A stretch of DNA of 23,190 nucleotides from assembly GCA_024695725.1 (NCBI GenBank), contig JAILHQ010000136.1, forward strand, positions 1 through 23,190. Reading direction: 5' to 3'. The notes below the pieces were generated by a model, which did not search any database, had not been told where the DNA came from, and saw nothing but the letters and a program-made list of their open reading frames with translations. This document shows, piece after piece, positions 8,398 through 15,843 of the stretch. This DNA is from Cyanobacteria bacterium RUI128. GTDB lineage: Bacteria; Cyanobacteriota; Vampirovibrionia; Gastranaerophilales; Gastranaerophilaceae. The position numbers were made by a program, and so were the translations under genes. The first letter of the stretch is position 1. Each line of letters begins with the position of its first letter.

Positions 8398-8406
8398 TGG
8401 TATTAT
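8398..8406 (+). promoter_or_regulatory. putative extended -10 (TGG-TATTAT) giving a leaderless YkgJ-family mRNA
   Basis: TGG followed directly by TATTAT (8401-8406) ends 6 nt before the ATG at 8413, so a start site 7 nt downstream would fall on the A of the ATG. No Shine-Dalgarno sequence is present. A TTTACA-like element lies upstream at an imperfect spacing. Confidence 0.35.
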
Positions 8407-8412
8407 TCATAT

Positions 8413-8985
8413 ATGCATAATCTTGAAAACTACGAAATATTATTAGATTTTATTACACCCGCAATAAACAAAAAATTTGAAAATCAAAAAGAATATCTTG
8501 CGTGTGCGAAAGGTTGCTCTCTATGCTGTAAAACCGTTTCTATGCCTTATTCGGAAATAGAATTTGAATACATAAAACAGGGGTTCAATTCACTGAATAG
8601 TGAAGAACAAAAAGAGATAACCGATAAAATCAAAAACATAACAGAAAACAAGAACGAAACTGCTTGTCCGTTCTTAAAAGATGATATATGTTCAGTATAC
8701 AAATACAGAGGGCTTATCTGCAGGACGTTCGGACTTCTTTTTATAAACGAAAACGGTGAACACACCGTTCCTTTCTGCGTTCATAACGGATTAAATTATG
8801 CAAAAATTTTTGATGAAAAAACTCAAAAATTATCCGTTGAAAAATACAAAGAACAAGGTTTCTCTAATGAACCGACGTTTCACACCCTGACGAGAGAACA
8901 GATTTTTAATCTTACTATTACGAAAGATTTAGGCATTACACCCGGGGAATCAAAGCCACTCTCGGAATGGCTAAAAACGCTGTAA
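8413..8985 (+). CDS. YkgJ family cysteine-cluster protein
   Basis: A 190-aa soluble protein of the YkgJ/CxxCxxCC family (Pfam CxxCxxCC type), predicted to bind Zn2+ or an Fe-S cluster through conserved cysteines. The N-terminal motif C31-x3-C35-x2-C38-C39 (CAKGCSLCCK) is intact. It is followed by C85 (ACPFL), C93 (DICSVY), C103 (YRGLICRTFG) and C122, which is the family pattern of a second cluster with a Y-R-x3-C-R motif. Biochemical function in the family is largely unknown. The ATG at 8413 is preferred; a TTG at 8395 in frame would add MWYYSY but has no ribosome site, while a -10-like element sits just upstream of the ATG. It stands alone between a divergent gene and a non-coding region. 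Confidence 0.85.
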   Translation: MHNLENYEILLDFITPAINKKFENQKEYLACAKGCSLCCKTVSMPYSEIEFEYIKQGFNSLNSEEQKEITDKIKNITENKNETACPFLKDDICSVYKYRGLICRTFGLLFINENGEHTVPFCVHNGLNYAKIFDEKTQKLSVEKYKEQGFSNEPTFHTLTREQIFNLTITKDLGITPGESKPLSEWLKTL

Positions 8986-9041
8986 CCATTCCCCGTCAGA
9001 AATCTGAGAACACATATCAATAAATATTTACCCACCCATAT

Positions 9042-9190
9042 AAAGAAAAAGTTTGCTAGCGGATTTGCGGTAGTGTGACGGTTGCGAAGCAACCTAACAC
9101 GTTAGTAGTCGCAAAACCACGCTTTTGCGACTACCGCATAATCCAAGACTTCTAAACAAAAGAAAAAGTTTGCTAAGAAACTTAGCAAAC
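9042..9190. repeat. hairpin-rich element bounded by 17-bp direct repeats
   Basis: The 17-mer AAAGAAAAAGTTTGCTA occurs at 9042-9058 and 9159-9175. Between and beside the copies lie four dyads: GGTTGC-GAA-GCAACC (9080-9094); a 12-bp stem with a 6-nt loop (9105-9116 with 9123-9134); an outer pair GCGGTAGT (9067-9074) with ACTACCGC (9130-9137); and GTTTGCTAAG-AAA-CTTAGCAAAC (9168-9190). The last is followed on the minus strand by CTTTTTCTTTTG and could terminate the exbD transcript about 250 nt after its stop. GTTTGCTA in the left repeat can also pair with 9183-9190, so local and long-range folds exclude one another. No ORF is present. It could be a non-coding RNA, a small mobile-element relic or a terminator cluster. 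Confidence 0.5.
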
Positions 9191-9370
9191 ATTAAATAAA
9201 CACGAGGATATTAAGAGAGAGTATAAAAAGAATCTTGTGTTTTATCCCCATCTTTGGAACTCGATCCCTTATTCCTCGTTTCAACTATTAAATTTAATTC
9301 CCGTACTTATATAAAGATTTTTTTCATGGGTAAATTGCTTTTTTTGATAAAAGTTGTTACAGTCTGAAAC

Positions 9371-9396
9371 ATAGTATATACTTGAGTATATACTAT
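9371..9396. promoter_or_regulatory. 26-bp palindrome, candidate operator
   Basis: ATAGTATATACT, a TG spacer and AGTATATACTAT form a perfect dyad. The inner 10-mer AGTATATACT is itself a palindrome, so the site also reads as two tandem operators spaced 12 bp. On the plus strand TTGTTA lies 17 bp upstream of a TATACT within it, resembling a sigma-70 promoter, but no plus-strand gene follows. It lies 47 bp past the exbD stop. The 9191-9370 stretch holds no supportable ORF or other feature. Confidence 0.4.
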
Positions 9397-9424
9397 TTCA
9401 TACTTTTACAAAAAAGGTAATTCT

Positions 9425-9439
9425 ATATATTTACCCCTA
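9425..9439. repeat. dispersed element ATATATTTACCCCTA
   Basis: A 15-bp copy of the dispersed GGGGTAAAT element, identical to the one at 13160-13174 and to the reverse complement of 13254-13268. It lies 3 nt past the stop codon of the last exbD gene (TAG, 9445-9443). Confidence 0.7.
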
Positions 9440-9442
9440 ACC

Positions 9443-9820
9443 CTAGCCACCTTGGACAGAAACAGAAGAAACACCGACACTGCGTGCAACATCAATAAGT
9501 TTTACGACAGCACCGTGTTCAGCATTAGGTTCGGGAATGATTAACAAACCATCGGGGCACGTTTTCATTTTTGCTGTAATTGTGTTGGACAAATCTTCAA
9601 GTCCGACTTCGGAATCGTCGAGATAGTATTTCCCGTCAGCAGTAACAATAAAGTCGATAGTTTTAAACTCTTTTGTACTTTGTTGTTTTACAGCCTCAGG
9701 AACAATGAGTTTCAGCCCCTGTTGATCCATCATGGGAGCAATTACCATCATTATGATTAACAGTACCAAAAAGATATCTGTCAACGGTGTAATATTTATC
9801 TCATTAAAACTATCTCTCAT
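9443..9820 (-). CDS. exbD: ExbD/TolR family biopolymer transport protein (second copy)
   Basis: A 125-aa protein of the ExbD/TolR family, which works with ExbB/TolQ as the proton channel that energises TonB- or Tol-dependent outer-membrane processes. One transmembrane helix (about 16-34) follows the family motif EINITPLTD, with the proton-carrying Asp at residue 15. The periplasmic part is residues 35-125. The preceding ribosome site is AGAAGG. The gene lies 23 nt after the other exbD stop and is the last of the operon. The first transmembrane region is identical to that of its neighbour over 20 residues (EINITPLTDIFLVLLIIMMV), while the periplasmic domains differ. That suggests duplicated subunits with specialised periplasmic parts. 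Confidence 0.9.
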   Translation of the reverse strand: MRDSFNEINITPLTDIFLVLLIIMMVIAPMMDQQGLKLIVPEAVKQQSTKEFKTIDFIVTADGKYYLDDSEVGLEDLSNTITAKMKTCPDGLLIIPEPNAEHGAVVKLIDVARSVGVSSVSVQGG

Positions 9821-9843
9821 TTTTACCTTCTGTTCGAATAATA

Positions 9844-10296
9844 CTAATTTTCGACTTCTTCCATTTTTTCTTCTAACATCTTTTGAGCTTTCTTAGTCAA
9901 AGGTTCGCCTGCAAGTACAAGTTTTTTGTACTGAGCTTCCTGCGCAGCGTTCATGATATCCATAATAACAGCGCTTTTAACCTTTTCGTCTGCTCTTACG
10001 ACAACCTCTTGTTTTTGAACATTCGGTTTAATTTTTTCTAACTCAACGGCTAAGTTTTCAGCAGAAACATAAGCATCGTTCAAAAAGATTTTACCGTCTT
10101 TTGTAACCGACACAGTTGCATTCTTTTCTTCTATCGCAGAACCGTTATTGATTTCAGGAATTGTCACATTGTTGTTTATTGACTGGAAAGTCGGCGCAAC
10201 AACCATCATAATAATCAACAGAACGAGGAAAATATCTGTTAACGGTGTGATATTTATTTCTGTAAATAATGCATTCTTGCCTGATTTAATAGCCAT
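9844..10296 (-). CDS. exbD: ExbD/TolR family biopolymer transport protein (first copy)
   Basis: A 150-aa ExbD/TolR family protein. A short cytoplasmic start (MAIKSGKNALFT) leads to the EINITPLTD motif with the conserved Asp at residue 21. A transmembrane helix (about 22-41) follows, then a periplasmic domain (NVTIPEINNGSAIEEKNATV onward) ending in a charged helix (AQKMLEEKMEEVEN). It has AAGAGG upstream and begins 19 nt after the ExbB stop, so the four-gene order is TonB, ExbB, ExbD, ExbD. Paired, non-identical ExbD subunits occur in other TonB systems. Whether both join one complex here cannot be read from sequence. Confidence 0.9.
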   Translation of the reverse strand: MAIKSGKNALFTEINITPLTDIFLVLLIIMMVVAPTFQSINNNVTIPEINNGSAIEEKNATVSVTKDGKIFLNDAYVSAENLAVELEKIKPNVQKQEVVVRADEKVKSAVIMDIMNAAQEAQYKKLVLAGEPLTKKAQKMLEEKMEEVEN

Positions 10297-10315
10297 TGTT
10301 TACTTACCTCTTGAA

Positions 10316-10969
10316 TTATCCTAAAGCAATACTTCCTGAAGAAGATTTTGTACCTGCTTCTTCGTCTGAGTCAACAAAGCTTAAGAATAACAATTTGATT
10401 AACTGAAAATCGTCTTCGTATCTTTTAACGATTGACTGGAATGAGTTGTATGCGATTACTGCACAGATAGCAACCCCAAGACCGAAGGCTGTAGCGATAA
10501 GTGCAGAACCGATACCCATAGCAACCGCTGCTGACTGGTTACCTTGCGTAGCCAAATCTTGGAAGGTGTACAGAATTCTGACAACCGTACCGAACAAACC
10601 TAAGAACGGTGCAACACCACCGATTGTACCCAGAATAGTTAAGTGATTTTCTAATTTTCTTGTAGCAAGACTTGCAGCGATATCGAAGGAACGTGAGAAA
10701 CCTTTCTTTTGTTCGGTAAAGATTCTTACAGCTTCTTCGGTAACTTCACCGATTACGCCGCCGCACTGGATAGCAATATTCTGAGCACCTACAAGGTTAC
10801 CTTTTGCTAATTCTTTTTGAAGTTTCGGAATAAAAAGAACTACGTCTCTTTTATTTTTGTTGTAAAAACTGAATCTGTTGATGACCGCTGCCAATACCAA
10901 GATTGAACAAACCAAAATCGGTAAGAGTACCGGCCAATCCATTTGAATTGAATGTAATAATAATTCCAT
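10316..10969 (-). CDS. exbB: MotA/TolQ/ExbB proton channel family protein
   Basis: A 217-aa inner-membrane protein of the ExbB/TolQ/MotA family, the pentameric scaffold around ExbD that uses the proton gradient to drive TonB. Three transmembrane helices are visible at about 13-31, 109-132 and 147-174. The family core is well preserved (LTILGTIGGVAPFLGLFGTV in TM2, then IGSALIATAFGLGVAICAVI in TM3), and a cytoplasmic helical domain lies between TM1 and TM2. It has AGAGGA before the ATG. The gene sits between the TonB-like gene and the first exbD and belongs to the same operon. Confidence 0.92.
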   Translation of the reverse strand: MELLLHSIQMDWPVLLPILVCSILVLAAVINRFSFYNKNKRDVVLFIPKLQKELAKGNLVGAQNIAIQCGGVIGEVTEEAVRIFTEQKKGFSRSFDIAASLATRKLENHLTILGTIGGVAPFLGLFGTVVRILYTFQDLATQGNQSAAVAMGIGSALIATAFGLGVAICAVIAYNSFQSIVKRYEDDFQLIKLLFLSFVDSDEEAGTKSSSGSIALG

Positions 10970-11003
10970 AATTTTATCCTCTTTCTGTTTCCTTGTTTTT
11001 TAA

Positions 11004-12188
11004 TTATCTCATAGATGCTCCGAATACGTTATAGTCGAACGTAAACTGAATATCTATATTAGTACCTTTGTAATCGGCAGGCAATGGTCTGAACGGAGCT
11101 GTCATTTTAACAGCGTTCAGTGCCGCCTGGTCAGCACTCGGCAGACCTGAAGAACGATATACTCGGCATGAAAGCAGCTGACCGTTCTTAGCTATCTTGA
11201 ACAAAAGTACAACCTTTCTGCTTTCGTTACCTTTTGGCGGATGCCAGTTATATTTAATTCTTCTTTGTAATTCTCTCATGTAAGGACCAAAGTCAGGTTC
11301 CTTAATTGCGTCAATACCCGGACGTCCTCCGCCGCCACCAGGGTTACCAGCATAACCTCCTGTACCTTTGCTTCCACCACTTCCGCGTGAAGAGCCTGTT
11401 CCTGTACCTGAGTATGTAGATAATGACGGTGTAGGCGCATACTTTTTAGTGCCTGTTCCGCTTCCGCCTGCTGCAGTACCACCTGTTGGTGAACCGGTCT
11501 TTGCACCCGTACCCCCGACAGGGCCTGTTGCAAGATAGTTACCCTTTGGTGCTCCACTCGGTACAGGTACCGCAAACGGAGTTGTCTGTTTTGGTGCAAC
11601 TGTCTTAGGTGCAGACACCGGTCTTGTTGACGGTGCAGCTGTCGGTCTTGTTACCGGCGGTTTCGGTGACGGTTTTGTAAACTGTCTTTGAGATTCAGCC
11701 TGATGTTCAGCTGGTTTTGGCTGAGTCTGTTTTTTAACAACTTCTTTTTGAAGTGCTTTTTGCTGCTGTTTCTGAATCATTTTGTTCAAATCTGCAGCCG
11801 CAGATGATTTTGTAGGCTTAGTGTTTGAACCTGTCGGCAGAACAACCGGTTTTGTTTTATCTCTCTGACCGCCTGAGCGTGAACTCATATCAGAACGATT
11901 TTTTGTATTCATATCTCTCGGCGGCGCCGGTTTATCAACCAACACAAATTCTATATCTTTTTTATCCATAGGAGGATTCGGGAAGAGGAAAAAATGTATC
12001 CCCAAAACACCCAAAATAAATACTAAAAGCCAGGCAAGACCAACAGATAACGGGTGCAATATTGTCGATAAAGCAACCGCTTTTTTGAACGACAACTCAC
12101 GCTCATCCTTCTTTATTACCGCAGGAAGAGTGTAACCCCCATTGTCTATACCGTCTTCTATTTCGTATTTATTTCCTAATATGCTCAT
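11004..12188 (-). CDS. tonB: TonB/TolA-type energy transducer with long Pro/Gly-rich linker
   Basis: A 394-aa protein from the ATG at 12188; an in-frame TTG at 12206 would add 6 residues. The N-terminal 40 residues are cytoplasmic, and one transmembrane helix spans about 44-69. A basic, Gln/Pro/Lys/Thr-rich periplasmic stretch follows (about 75-210), then a Gly/Ser/Thr-rich low-complexity segment (about 215-285, with runs such as GYAGNPGGGGGRPG). A TonB/TolA C-terminal domain covers about 298-394 (PDFGPYMRELQRRIKYNWHP, then LLFKIAKNGQLLSCRVYRSS, then AALNAVKMTAPFRPLP). It carries energy from ExbB/ExbD to outer-membrane receptors. No receptor gene is in the window. The linker is longer than in E. 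coli TonB (239 aa in total). Ribosome site weak. It is followed 34 bp later by exbB. Confidence 0.88.
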   Translation of the reverse strand: MSILGNKYEIEDGIDNGGYTLPAVIKKDERELSFKKAVALSTILHPLSVGLAWLLVFILGVLGIHFFLFPNPPMDKKDIEFVLVDKPAPPRDMNTKNRSDMSSRSGGQRDKTKPVVLPTGSNTKPTKSSAAADLNKMIQKQQQKALQKEVVKKQTQPKPAEHQAESQRQFTKPSPKPPVTRPTAAPSTRPVSAPKTVAPKQTTPFAVPVPSGAPKGNYLATGPVGGTGAKTGSPTGGTAAGGSGTGTKKYAPTPSLSTYSGTGTGSSRGSGGSKGTGGYAGNPGGGGGRPGIDAIKEPDFGPYMRELQRRIKYNWHPPKGNESRKVVLLFKIAKNGQLLSCRVYRSSGLPSADQAALNAVKMTAPFRPLPADYKGTNIDIQFTFDYNVFGASMR

Positions 12189-12268
12189 TTTCTTTTCGTT
12201 TCTCAAGGTAATCTTAAATCAAACATGATATAAAATTATCCTCTAAATATCCTAAATCATCTTACCGA

Positions 12269-13000
12269 TTATTGAGATACAGTCGGTGTAGATGTAATAG
12301 GTTGTGTCAACACAATGTCAAAAGAAGAACCTGCAGGGATTTCGACATCACTACCTTTATCCCAAACAGCTTTAACAGCACCGCCGCCTGCACCGACTGC
12401 AGTACCTAATGCAGCACCTCTTCCGATATTACCGCCGGCCAACGCACCGAATACAACACCGGATAATGCGCCAACTGCAGCCCCGCCGACTAAATCTTTA
12501 CCATAAGATTTTGCGACATCCTTCTTTGTTCCGCCAACAAGTACTCCTGATCCATCATCTGTTTTTATAACTGCCGATAACGGAATCTGCATACCTGCAG
12601 GAGTTACTATCTGGTTAAATCTTATACACAATTTACCGTTCAGACTTCCGTGTTTTGCGTGAACAACTTCTATAACGTGACCTGTAACCGTACTTCCTGC
12701 AGGAGCCACAAGCCCTCCGTTATAATAAAAATCTGTTGCAAGAACTGTTGAATAAACCTGTCCTTCATACGCTGTTGCAGAACTCAACGGCGTACTTGTA
12801 ACAACTGATAAATGCTGACCCGCAGGAACTGTAACAACTCTTCCTTTTAAAGTATTATTTTGCGGATATTGTGCATCATAATAACTTTTTTGGCTCGACT
12901 GCGGAATCTGTGACTGATTATATGAATAATTTGCACCTGCAAATGACATATTTATTGATAACATTGATACTGCTAATAATAAGCTAACCTTTTTACGCAT
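12269..13000 (-). CDS. secreted beta-domain/glycine-zipper protein
   Basis: A 243-aa exported protein. Residues 1-21 are a signal peptide (MRKKVSLLLAVSMLSINMSF, then AG). Residues about 58-145 form a beta-rich domain with the pattern VPAGQHLSVV, then VAPAGSTVTGHVIEVVHAKH and IPLSAVI. This pattern resembles the VirB10/TrbI-like beta domain, an inference by eye. Residues about 168-212 are a glycine-zipper segment (VGGAAVGALSGVVFGALAGG), possibly membrane-inserting. A final VEIPAGSSFDIVLTQPI strand follows. The same beta pattern appears at the end of the SLH protein at 21713. A strong ribosome site (GGGGAGGG) and a good promoter lie upstream. The gene precedes tonB by 80 bp and may be co-transcribed with it. 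Envelope role likely, exact function unknown. Confidence 0.8.
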   Translation of the reverse strand: MRKKVSLLLAVSMLSINMSFAGANYSYNQSQIPQSSQKSYYDAQYPQNNTLKGRVVTVPAGQHLSVVTSTPLSSATAYEGQVYSTVLATDFYYNGGLVAPAGSTVTGHVIEVVHAKHGSLNGKLCIRFNQIVTPAGMQIPLSAVIKTDDGSGVLVGGTKKDVAKSYGKDLVGGAAVGALSGVVFGALAGGNIGRGAALGTAVGAGGGAVKAVWDKGSDVEIPAGSSFDIVLTQPITSTPTVSQ

Positions 13001-13042
13001 TAAACCCTCCCCTTACTAATAGTAGTAATGCTGTATAATAAC

Positions 13043-13070
13043 ATTGTAACGGTAAACTCAATTATGTCAA
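13043..13070 (-). promoter_or_regulatory. sigma-70-type promoter for the 12269-13000 gene and possibly the TonB operon
   Basis: On the minus strand TTGACA (13070-13065) is followed after 16 bp by TACAAT (13048-13043). This would give a leader of about 35 nt to the ATG at 13000. It is the best -35/-10 pair noted in the window. Confidence 0.6.
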
Positions 13071-13096
13071 TTTATTTACATTAAATTAAAGTTTTT

Positions 13097-13105
13097 GGGG
13101 TAAAT
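13097..13105. repeat. dispersed GGGGTAAAT element
   Basis: An exact 9-bp copy on the plus strand, followed by CCCCTACCC-type sequence on the same strand. It lies in the non-coding region between the divergent 12269-13000 and rny genes. Confidence 0.6.
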
Positions 13106-13159
13106 GCAGGAACCCCTACCCTGACCCTTCCTCCTTATTAGATAAAAAAAGGGGGGATA

Positions 13160-13268
13160 ATATATTTACCCCTATATACAAAAATTTAAATATATGATAG
13201 AATATAATCAGATGTAGTAGAAAAAATTTTTAGGAAAATATATGCGATAAAATTAGGGGTAAATATAT
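13160..13268. repeat. inverted pair of the 15-bp GGGGTAAAT element
   Basis: ATATATTTACCCCTA (13160-13174) and its exact reverse complement (13254-13268) are separated by 79 bp of AT-rich sequence. A degenerate copy (GCGGGTAAAGCG) follows near 13283. The 13001-13423 region has no supportable ORF. It holds the minus-strand promoter at 13043-13070, these elements, and near 13390 a TATAAT-like sequence without a good -35 that could serve rny. Confidence 0.65.
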
Positions 13269-13423
13269 AGGCTAAAATATAGGCGGGTAAAGCGATATAA
13301 CTATCTGAGTATAATAATAACCGAATATATTTACAAGTAACATCCAAATAATTGTGTTGGCAGGCTATATGTGCCGACGGTCGTGTATATTATAATAAAA
13401 AACAGTAGAAAAGGATAAAGCAG

Positions 13424-14938
13424 ATGAATACCGGTATTTCAATCGCTTTGATTGTGGTGTTGGCACTCGCAGTTGCTGTACTCTGTTTTCTGTACGCAAA
13501 ATTGTCAAAACAATCTAAGCTTAGTGCTGCCGATTTAGCTGAAAAAGAGGCTCTTATAAAGAAAGAAGCCGTTATCAGCGCTAAAGAGGCTTTGCAAAAT
13601 GAAAGAGAAAAATTCAATGACGAAGAAAGAGAACGCAGGAGAGAATTAAACAACCTCGAAAACAAACTCTCAAAAAGAGAAGATGAACTTGAAGTAAAAA
13701 TTCAATCCGTTACAGATAAAGAATCAAATTTAGACCATCGAGAAGAAGAAATAGAACGAAAAGAAAGAGAACTTGATGAAGCACTTAAAAGACAGATGGC
13801 AGAACTGGAAAGAATTTCAGGGCTTTCTGTTGAAGAAGCAAAAAATATGTTATTAGAACAGCTTAAGCAGAGTCTTGCTCAGGAGCAGATGCAGCTTATC
13901 CGTGAAAACGAGGCAAAAATCAGAGAAGATGCACAGGAAAAAGCAAAAGAAATCTTATCTACAACAATGCAGCGTTGTATGATGGAACAGGTTGTAGAAT
14001 CAACCGTATCTGTTGTATCTCTTCCGAATGACGAAATGAAAGGACGTATTATCGGCCGTGAAGGACGTAACATCAGAACACTGGAAACTCTTACCGGGGT
14101 TGACCTTATCATTGACGATACCCCTGAGGCAGTTGTTCTTTCTTCCTTCGATCCTGTCCGCCGTGAGGTTGCAAAGCTTGCGCTTGAAAAACTTATTCAG
14201 GACGGACGTATCCACCCTGTGAGAATTGAAGAAGTTGTCGAAAAATCAAAAGCGGAAGTCGAAAAGAAAATATTTACAGAAGGTGAAAATGCCGCTCTTG
14301 ATATGGGTGTTATGGGTTTAAGCAAAGAACTTATAAAAGATTTAGGACGTTTATACTACAGAACAAGTTACGGTCAGAACGTTCTTAATCACTCACTTGA
14401 AGTTGGACACATAGCAGGTATGCTCGCAGCCGAACTCGGCGCTAATGTCTATACAGCAAAACGTGCAGGTTTATTACACGATATCGGTAAAGCCGTTGAC
14501 CAAACTCAGGAAGGTACACACATTCAATTAGGTGTAGAACTTGCAAGAAAGTTCGGAGAACGCGAAGAAATTATTCACGCAATCGAAGCACACCACGACG
14601 ATGTTACAGCTAACACAATTGAGGCCGTATTGGTTAAAATTGCAGATGCAATTTCAGCAGGCCGTCCGGGTGCAAGACGTGATACTTTGGAAATATACAT
14701 CAAACGTCTTCAGAAGATTGAAGAAATCGTTAACAGTTACGAAGGCATCAAACAATCCTTTGCCGTACAGGCAGGACGTGAAGTCAGAGTTATTGTTGAA
14801 GCTGAACAGTTTGATGATTTGGCATCACAAAAACTCGCTCGTGATGTCGCAAATAAAATAGAAAACGAACTCGATTACCCGGGACAAATCAGAGTAACTG
14901 TTGTAAGAGAGTTCAGAGCAGTAGAAGTGGCAAAATAG
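13424..14938 (+). CDS. rny: ribonuclease Y
   Basis: RNase Y is a membrane-anchored endoribonuclease that starts mRNA decay in many bacteria lacking RNase E-led turnover. The 504-aa protein has the full family layout. An N-terminal transmembrane anchor (about 5-25) is followed by a long charged coiled coil (about 30-185, rich in Glu/Lys/Arg). A KH RNA-binding domain follows, with [10 protein letters not shown] at 207-216. The HD phosphohydrolase domain has H323, the catalytic H352-D353 pair in [10 protein letters not shown], and the downstream EAHHDDV. Length matches the usual 500-520 aa. AGGA lies about 8 nt before the ATG. It heads a compact plus-strand series with ymdB next, the same order as ymdA-ymdB in Bacillus. 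Confidence 0.96.
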   Translation: MNTGISIALIVVLALAVAVLCFLYAKLSKQSKLSAADLAEKEALIKKEAVISAKEALQNEREKFNDEERERRRELNNLENKLSKREDELEVKIQSVTDKESNLDHREEEIERKERELDEALKRQMAELERISGLSVEEAKNMLLEQLKQSLAQEQMQLIRENEAKIREDAQEKAKEILSTTMQRCMMEQVVESTVSVVSLPNDEMKGRIIGREGRNIRTLETLTGVDLIIDDTPEAVVLSSFDPVRREVAKLALEKLIQDGRIHPVRIEEVVEKSKAEVEKKIFTEGENAALDMGVMGLSKELIKDLGRLYYRTSYGQNVLNHSLEVGHIAGMLAAELGANVYTAKRAGLLHDIGKAVDQTQEGTHIQLGVELARKFGEREEIIHAIEAHHDDVTANTIEAVLVKIADAISAGRPGARRDTLEIYIKRLQKIEEIVNSYEGIKQSFAVQAGREVRVIVEAEQFDDLASQKLARDVANKIENELDYPGQIRVTVVREFRAVEVAK

Positions 14939-14964
14939 GGGGGAAATGGTAAAAGGAATTCCCC

Positions 14965-15819
14965 TTGCACCGTTTACTAAATAATATGACAAAACAAGAA
15001 CTAAAAATTTTATTTTTCGGAGATCTGGTAGGTAAAACCGGCAGGAATGCAGTGATTACCTACCTTTCCGAGCTACATCAAAATAATAACATTTACCCTT
15101 TTGTAATTATCAACGGAGAGAACGCATCACACGGGTTCGGACTGACTGAAAAGAACTATACAGAACTGACCGAGGCCGGCGTGGACTGCATAACTTCGGG
15201 AAATCATATATGGGATAAAAAAGAAATCTTTACCTATATAGATTCTGCAGACAAACTTATCCGACCTATAAATTACCCTGCGGGAACCCCGGGGGTCGGA
15301 AGCAGACTCTTTGATTTCAACGGAGAAAAAATTGCTGTAATAAATGTGTTGGGCAGAATATTTATGCAGCCTTTAGACTCACCTTGGGAAGTCGTTAAGA
15401 ACGAGGTTGCTAAATTAAAAGAGTTTACTCACAACATTATTGTTGATTTTCATGCAGAAGCAACAGCAGAGAAACTGTGTTTCGGCAGATATTTATCTGA
15501 ACTCGGGATTTCAATGATGGTAGGAACCCACACTCACGTTCAGACTGCGGACGAAACAATAATTAACGGTATGGCATACATTACTGATGCAGGTTTCTGC
15601 GGTGCTGTTGACAGCATAATAGGTATGGAATACGAAACTTCACTGAAGAGATTAACAACAGCCATGCCTGAACGATACGAAGTCGCGACATCTTACCCTG
15701 CGCAAATCAATGCAGTTGAGGTTACCTTATGTGATGGTAAAGCAACTGAAATAAAAAGAATTAAGTTAGAAGTAGAAGCAAAAGAAGAAATGGAGGTCAA
15801 CGTTGAAAGCAGCGTTTGA
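14965..15819 (+). CDS. ymdB: YmdB-type metallophosphoesterase (TIGR00282 family)
   Basis: A homologue of Bacillus YmdB, a dinuclear-metal phosphodiesterase active on 2',3'-cyclic nucleotides (also cAMP-type substrates in vitro) that affects biofilm and motility gene expression. Metal-binding motifs are all visible, numbered from the TTG start: FFGDLVGKTGR with D20, NGENASHGFG with E52-N53, SGNHIWDK with N80-H81, DFHAEAT with H163, and GTHTHVQTAD with H189 and H191. The start is uncertain. TTG at 14965 has AAAAGGA 7 nt upstream and gives 284 aa. The ATG at 14986 has no ribosome site and would give 277 aa starting MTKQELK. GGGGAA and TTCCCC flank the ribosome site and could form a 6-bp hairpin over it. 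The tail after about 265 is acidic. It begins 26 nt after rny. Confidence 0.93.
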   Translation: MHRLLNNMTKQELKILFFGDLVGKTGRNAVITYLSELHQNNNIYPFVIINGENASHGFGLTEKNYTELTEAGVDCITSGNHIWDKKEIFTYIDSADKLIRPINYPAGTPGVGSRLFDFNGEKIAVINVLGRIFMQPLDSPWEVVKNEVAKLKEFTHNIIVDFHAEATAEKLCFGRYLSELGISMMVGTHTHVQTADETIINGMAYITDAGFCGAVDSIIGMEYETSLKRLTTAMPERYEVATSYPAQINAVEVTLCDGKATEIKRIKLEVEAKEEMEVNVESSV

Positions 15820-15843
15820 GTTTTATGATTCGAGGAGGGTGTA

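Noticed and set aside
9197..9320. A 34-codon open frame starting at ATT after GAGG
   Set aside because: It has no standard start codon and no protein-like features; chance in an AT-rich gap is more likely.
11276..11599. 107-aa minus-strand ORF inside the TonB linker
   Set aside because: It is an out-of-frame reading of the repetitive Gly/Pro linker DNA; its composition mirrors the repeat and it lacks a ribosome site.
14541..14861. 106-aa ORF overlapping rny in another frame
   Set aside because: It lies entirely within the conserved HD region of RNase Y and looks like a shadow of it.
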